A DNA stretch of 51,492 nt from an uncultured Clostridia bacterium (GTDB taxonomy: Bacteria > Bacillota > Clostridia > Christensenellales > Aristaeellaceae), in contig CAKTXR010000017.1 in NCBI GenBank assembly GCA_934631025.1, positions 1 to 51,492 on the forward strand, read 5' to 3'. The notes beneath the pieces were generated by a model that saw nothing but the letters and a program-made list of their open reading frames with translations, had not been told where the DNA came from and did not search any database. The position numbers were made by a program, and so were the translations under genes. Shown in pieces: positions 47,899 through 51,492 of the stretch. Positions within the stretch are counted from its first letter, which is position 1; each line of letters starts with the position of its first letter.

Positions 47899-48483
47899 AT
47901 GCCGCCCAAACCGAAATTTACGCGGGAAGAGATTGTGAACGCGGCGCTTTCCATCGTGTCCGAAAGGGGCGTGGACGCGCTGACGGCGCGCGAACTGGGG
48001 GAGCGGCTGGGCAGCTCGGCGCGGCCGATATTTACCGTGTTCAAAAACATGGAGGAAGTGCAGGCCGAGGTACGCGCGGCGGCCATGCGGCGCTTCGAGG
48101 CCTTCGCGCCGGCGGACGCGGGGGGCGATATGCCGCTGTTCAAGCAGGTGGGCATGCGGATGGTGCGCTTCGGCCTTCAGGAGCCGAAGCTGTATCAGCT
48201 CCTGTTCATGCAGGAAAACCGCAGGGCGGAGAGCTTTGACGACGTATTCGGCGCGCTGGGTACGACGGCCGATCTGTGCATCGACGTTCTCTGCCGCGAT
48301 TACGCGCTGAGCCGCGCCGAGGCGAAGGCGCTGTTTGAGACGGTGTGGATCTGCACATTCGGCATGGGTGCGCTGTGCGCCACGGGCGTGTGCCGCTTTT
48401 CGGAGGAGCGCCTGAGCCGGATGCTGACGACGGAATTTCAGGCGATGATGATGCTGATCAAATCCGGCGCGCTCAAGGCCTGA
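47899..48483 (+). CDS. TetR/AcrR family regulator
   Basis: A 194-residue dimeric repressor. The N-terminal helix-turn-helix runs F-T-R-E-E-I-V-N-A-A-L-S-I-V near 7-20, then L-T-A-R-E-L-G-E-R-L-G near 31-41 and I-F-T-V-F-K-N near 48-54 (the TetR recognition region, usually L-Y-x-H-F). The C-terminal ligand domain (about 70-190) is helical with several Cys and Met. ATG 47899 is chosen as AAAGGAG at 47883-47889 is ten bases away; ATG 47890 is too close. It is followed by GNAT (14 bp) and VOC (15 bp) genes, which it likely controls with itself through the palindrome at 47859. Confidence 0.9.
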   Translation: MPPKPKFTREEIVNAALSIVSERGVDALTARELGERLGSSARPIFTVFKNMEEVQAEVRAAAMRRFEAFAPADAGGDMPLFKQVGMRMVRFGLQEPKLYQLLFMQENRRAESFDDVFGALGTTADLCIDVLCRDYALSRAEAKALFETVWICTFGMGALCATGVCRFSEERLSRMLTTEFQAMMMLIKSGALKA

Positions 48484-48497
48484 AGAGAGGAATAAAT

Positions 48498-49364
48498 ATG
48501 GAGTTTATCTGCGATTATATGCGGGACGACGCAAAGCGTCATGCGCTCAGCGCGCTGGCGCAGAGGACGTTCGGCATTGATTTTGAAGCATGGGTGAAGG
48601 ACGGTTACTTTGAGGGCGATTACATCCCCTATTCGCTGATCGAGGACGGCCGGCTGCTCTCGAACGTCTCGGTTAACCGGATGCAGTTCGTGCAGAACGG
48701 CGCGGCGCGGACGTATATCCAGCTGGGCACGGTCATGACCGACGCGGCGCACCGGCAGCGCGGGCTGGCTCGGCGGCTGATGGAGCGCGTGCTGTGCGAC
48801 TGGGAGGGGCGCTGCGACGGCGTCTATCTCTTCGCCAATCTGGGCGCGCTGGATTTTTACAGGAAGCTGGGCTTTCGGGAGGGCGTGTGCGAATACGTCT
48901 ATGCGCTCAGGCAGGACGGCGGCCTGAGCGGACGGGGCGCGTTCCGGCCGATCGACGAATCCCTGCGCGCGCGGTATATGGACTGCGTGCGGCGGGGCGC
49001 GGTGAACGCGGCGCTTCAGCAGGTCAATCGTTTCGGGCTGCAAATGTTCTATACCGCCGATCTGTCGAACGTGTTTTATGCCGAGGATCTCGACTGCTTC
49101 GCCGTGATCGAGGAGGAAGAGGATGCGCTGACGGTGCAGAGCGTGGTCAGCCGGTCGGCTGTGCCGCTGCGGGCGGTGCTTGAGCGGCTCGATATGGCTG
49201 GAAAATCGGTGCGGCTCGGCTTTGCGCCCAGAGATGAGGACGCGGCGCTGTTCGACGCGCAGCGCTATGACGGCGCAGACGACTATCGCCTGTTCTATCG
49301 CGGCGCGCTGATCGAGGATATTGAACGCGAGAAGCTGTGCTTCCCGATCCTGTCGCACGCCTGA
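48498..49364 (+). CDS. GNAT family acetyltransferase, two-domain
   Basis: A 288-residue cytosolic acetyltransferase. The GNAT core occupies about 1-150, with the cofactor loop T-D-A-A-H-R-Q-R-G-L-A-R-R-L near 81-94 and F-Y-R-K-L-G-F near 120-126. About 130 further residues form a second, GNAT-like or Eis-type domain, with no acetyl-CoA motif visible. The substrate is unknown. AGAGAGG lies before ATG 48498. It is the middle gene of a TetR-GNAT-VOC unit, an arrangement common for detoxification or resistance cassettes, though no compound can be named. Confidence 0.85.
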   Translation: MEFICDYMRDDAKRHALSALAQRTFGIDFEAWVKDGYFEGDYIPYSLIEDGRLLSNVSVNRMQFVQNGAARTYIQLGTVMTDAAHRQRGLARRLMERVLCDWEGRCDGVYLFANLGALDFYRKLGFREGVCEYVYALRQDGGLSGRGAFRPIDESLRARYMDCVRRGAVNAALQQVNRFGLQMFYTADLSNVFYAEDLDCFAVIEEEEDALTVQSVVSRSAVPLRAVLERLDMAGKSVRLGFAPRDEDAALFDAQRYDGADDYRLFYRGALIEDIEREKLCFPILSHA

Positions 49365-49379
49365 GGGACGGAAAGGATA

Positions 49380-49781
49380 ATGGCAATGAGACTGGATGGC
49401 TTTGGACTGATTGTCCGGGACATGGGCGCGATGGTTCGCTTTTATCGCGACGTGCTCGGCTTTGAGGTCAGGGAATGCGAAGATACAGGGAACGTCTATC
49501 TGATCAAGGACGGCGTATTGTTTCTGCTCCGCGAGAGCGGGGCTGCCGAATCGGCGGGCGGTGCGTCCGGTCTGGCCGGTCATGTGGAGATCGCGCTGTC
49601 GGCGGGCGGCTTTGAGGACGCAGACCGGCAGTATGTGCGCGCGCTCGAGCAGGGCGCGGCGGCCGTGCTTGCGCCGGCGACCGAAAGCTGGGGTCAGCGC
49701 GCCTGCCGCATCGCCGATCCGGAGGGCAATCTGATCGAGATCAGCGCTTTCGGCGGCGCGGCTGAGGTGAACGCGGGCTGA
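49380..49781 (+). CDS. VOC (glyoxalase/bleomycin-resistance) superfamily protein
   Basis: A 133-residue protein of paired beta-alpha-beta-beta-beta modules: F-G-L-I-V-R-D-M-G-A-M-V-R-F-Y-R-D-V-L-G-F-E-V near 8-30, V-E-I-A-L-S near 72, then I-A-D-P-E-G-N-L-I-E-I near 114-124. The first metal-ligand position usually held by His in F-x-H reads L-I-V, so one ligand may be absent, leaving a binding rather than catalytic role possible. The C-terminal Glu is kept. It ends the TetR-GNAT-VOC unit and is followed by a strong hairpin. Members act as glyoxalases, dioxygenases or drug-sequestering proteins; I cannot choose. Confidence 0.85.
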   Translation: MAMRLDGFGLIVRDMGAMVRFYRDVLGFEVRECEDTGNVYLIKDGVLFLLRESGAAESAGGASGLAGHVEIALSAGGFEDADRQYVRALEQGAAAVLAPATESWGQRACRIADPEGNLIEISAFGGAAEVNAG

Positions 49782-49817
49782 AGGACGCAGAGAGCCGCTG
49801 TCTGTATGGAATAACGC

Positions 49818-49851
49818 AAAAAGGGGATGAACGCCGCGGCGTTCGTCCCCT
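49818..49851. terminator. Bidirectional terminator between VOC and oleate hydratase genes
   Basis: Sixteen-bp arms AAAGGGG.../...CCCCTTT (49818-49833 with 49836-49851, one wobble pair; the innermost pairs must open to form a loop). T/A-runs on both sides suit convergent termination. Confidence 0.85.
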
Positions 49852-49935
49852 TTGTCTTATGCTTTTGCGCTGTCAGTCCGAAGCGCGTTTTGCAACCCCT
49901 TCGGCCTGCGTCTGAACGCCCTGCCCGGGCGGGCT

Positions 49936-51492
49936 TCAGATGACCTTGTACTCCTTCAGCAGCTTTTCAACGTCGGTGCCGCTGATCTTGCCCATGACCG
50001 CCTTGAAGGCGAGCTTCTCCATCAGGCCGGCCTCCATATCGGTGACCTTCTTGCCGTCGCGCAGCTGCACGGTGGCGTTGAGCAGATCGCGGATGTCGTA
50101 CACGCTGCCCCAGACCTCGGGCACGCCGCGATCGACGTTGAGGAGCGTATAGACAGCCTCCATGCCGGTGCGCATGGAATACTCGGTCGTGAAGATGGTG
50201 TCGCGCGGGGTCTCGGCGAACTGGCCGAGGAAGGCGAAGTTCACAGCGCCGTCGGGCACGACCTTCGGGCGGTCGCCGTAGGCGCGGGGCATGAAGAACG
50301 CGTCGATGTAGGGCATCATGACCGGCACGGTGTTGGCGCTCTTCTCGGCCAGCTCCTCGATCTGATCTTCAGGCACGCCGATGTGATACAGCCACTCCAT
50401 GCAGATTTCCTTGCCGGTGCACTCGCGCATGGGCTTCTTGACGTAGTCGCCGGGCTTGTCGGTGAAGAGCGCGTACACCCACACCAGGCAGTGATCCTTG
50501 GGCTGCTCCCTGAACTGCGGCTGGCGGTTGATCGTCCAGCTCATCAGCCAGGAGGAGTCCTTCACGGTCACGATGCCGCCGGTCACAACGCCGCCGGTGA
50601 ACGGATCGCGCTTGCAGATGGCCTTGATGTAGGGGATGATGCGCTGGTCGAGCGTCTCGACGGTGGCGCTCATCCAGTTGGTCTGCTCGGGATCGGAGCA
50701 GAACTTGTCCGGATGGCCGAAGGCGGGATCCTGCGCGGCGATCCTGCGCCACATATCCCAGCCGCCGCCCTCTTTGATTTCCGTGTTGTAGGGCGCGGGG
50801 GCGTTCTGGCTGCCCATCGAGGAATTTTCGACGCAGCCGCCGTTGGTGATGAACACGAGGTCGTTCTCGGTCAGGCCGATGGAGACTTTCTCGCCGTTCT
50901 GCTCGGTCTCGATCGAAGTGGCGATCTTCTTGTCGCCCTTGTGGTCGAACAGCACGTTGACCACCTTCACGCCGAAGTGGAACTGCACGCCGGCCTTTTC
51001 GAGGTATTTGACCATGGGCAGGATCATGGACTCATACTGATTGTACTTGGTGAAGCGCAGCGCCTTGAAGTCGGGCAGGCCGCCGATATGGTGGATATAG
51101 CGCTGGAGATAGAGCTTCATTTCCAGCGCGCTGTGCCAGTTCTCAAAGGCGAACATCGTGCGCCAGTACAGCCAGAAGTTGCTCTTGAACACCTCGTCGT
51201 CGAATATATCGGTGATGCGCTTGTCCTGCAGATCCTCATTGGGGGTGAAGAACAGCTTCATGATCTCCATCGCGCCCTTGTCGGAGATGTCGAACTTGCC
51301 GTCGGTGTGCGCGTCCTCGCCGCGATTGACCGTCGCGCGGCAGAGCGAGTAGTTGGGGTCGGCCTTGTTGAGCCAGTAGTACTCGTCCAGCACGCTCACG
51401 CCCTCGGTCTCGATGGAGGGGATGGAGTGGAACAGATCCCACATGACCTCGAAGTGGTTGTCCATCTCGCGGCCGCCGCGCATGACGTAGCC
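49936..51492 (-). CDS. ohyA: Oleate hydratase, 5' end beyond window
   Basis: The C-terminal 518 residues of an FAD-dependent fatty-acid hydratase that adds water to oleic acid to form 10-hydroxystearic acid, a detoxifying reaction in gut bacteria. The frame is open to the window edge (G-Y-V-M-R-G-G-R-E-M-D-N-H), and the R-G-G-R-E segment is a conserved flavin-binding loop; the N-terminal G-x-G-x-x-G is outside. Other family parts: F-W-L-Y-W-R-T-M-F-A-F near 85, N-G-G-C-V-E-N-S-S near 230, N-R-Q-P-Q-F near 328 and F-L-G-Q-F-A-E-T-P-R-D near 440. The length agrees with about 590 residues in full. The true start cannot be placed here. Confidence 0.94.
   Translation of the reverse strand, partial: GYVMRGGREMDNHFEVMWDLFHSIPSIETEGVSVLDEYYWLNKADPNYSLCRATVNRGEDAHTDGKFDISDKGAMEIMKLFFTPNEDLQDKRITDIFDDEVFKSNFWLYWRTMFAFENWHSALEMKLYLQRYIHHIGGLPDFKALRFTKYNQYESMILPMVKYLEKAGVQFHFGVKVVNVLFDHKGDKKIATSIETEQNGEKVSIGLTENDLVFITNGGCVENSSMGSQNAPAPYNTEIKEGGGWDMWRRIAAQDPAFGHPDKFCSDPEQTNWMSATVETLDQRIIPYIKAICKRDPFTGGVVTGGIVTVKDSSWLMSWTINRQPQFREQPKDHCLVWVYALFTDKPGDYVKKPMRECTGKEICMEWLYHIGVPEDQIEELAEKSANTVPVMMPYIDAFFMPRAYGDRPKVVPDGAVNFAFLGQFAETPRDTIFTTEYSMRTGMEAVYTLLNVDRGVPEVWGSVYDIRDLLNATVQLRDGKKVTDMEAGLMEKLAFKAVMGKISGTDVEKLLKEYKVI

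Overview
The window looks like a chromosomal segment of a GC-rich, low-oxygen-adapted member of the Clostridia. This is inferred from gene content: a T-box leader on leuS, a Spo0B-type histidine kinase, a reverse rubrerythrin, a Lipo/YtcP-type sugar ABC transporter and strong TTGACA-N17-TATAAT promoters. The long secreted proteins with (T-P-E-P)-rich linkers between peptidoglycan-binding repeats recall the Christensenellales-type Clostridia; I hold that placement only loosely. Genes are dense on both strands, AGGAGG-type ribosome sites are common, and most transcription units end in clear hairpin terminators.

Layout. 0-4 kb: an ABC half-transporter and an ABC-F ribosome-protection type ATPase. 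4-8 kb (minus): a TIGR04076-like small protein, a GH110-like beta-helix glycosidase, a sugar O-acetyltransferase and a DUF1287 protein. 8-16 kb: a small membrane protein (plus), then minus-strand mgtE-ttcA-small protein behind a long structured leader, a PepV-type dipeptidase/TfoX-N/serine hydrolase cluster and an SGNH hydrolase. 16-21 kb (minus): a GH2 beta-galactosidase and serC-serA. 21-26.5 kb (plus): a HAD-thymidylate kinase fusion, a membrane protein joining a kinase N-lobe remnant to peptidoglycan-binding repeats, and mnmA. 27-30.6 kb (plus): a permease-permease-binding protein sugar ABC operon. 30.6-31.1 kb: an array of about 32 short tandem repeats. 31.7-35.3 kb (minus): uppP and leuS with its T-box. 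35.4-40.2 kb (plus): an orphan histidine kinase, a seven-repeat peptidoglycan-binding exoprotein, and a GNAT acetyltransferase behind what looks like a leader-peptide attenuator. 40.2-43.6 kb (minus): a GDPD-like / mannitol-1-P dehydrogenase-like / sorbose-1-P reductase-like operon. 43.8-45.2 kb (plus): a TM2 protein and reverse rubrerythrin. 45.2-47.6 kb: a lower-GC patch with a WYL regulator, a ribbon-helix-helix protein and two broken genes of a decayed mobile element. 47.8-49.8 kb: TetR, GNAT and VOC genes. The window closes inside an oleate hydratase gene.

How it works together. Several units serve glycan use (GH110-like, GH2, SGNH esterase, sugar ABC transporter, polyol-phosphate dehydrogenases). 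Others serve the cell envelope (UppP, two peptidoglycan-binding exoproteins, DUF1287) and translation or tRNA modification (LeuS, MnmA, TtcA, ABC-F). The least conventional items are the kinase-remnant/peptidoglycan-binding fusion, the HAD-Tmk fusion, the short-repeat array, the GNAT attenuator, and the unclassified structured leader of mgtE. No CRISPR array, rRNA or tRNA gene was seen. All family calls are from reading motifs; no database search was run.
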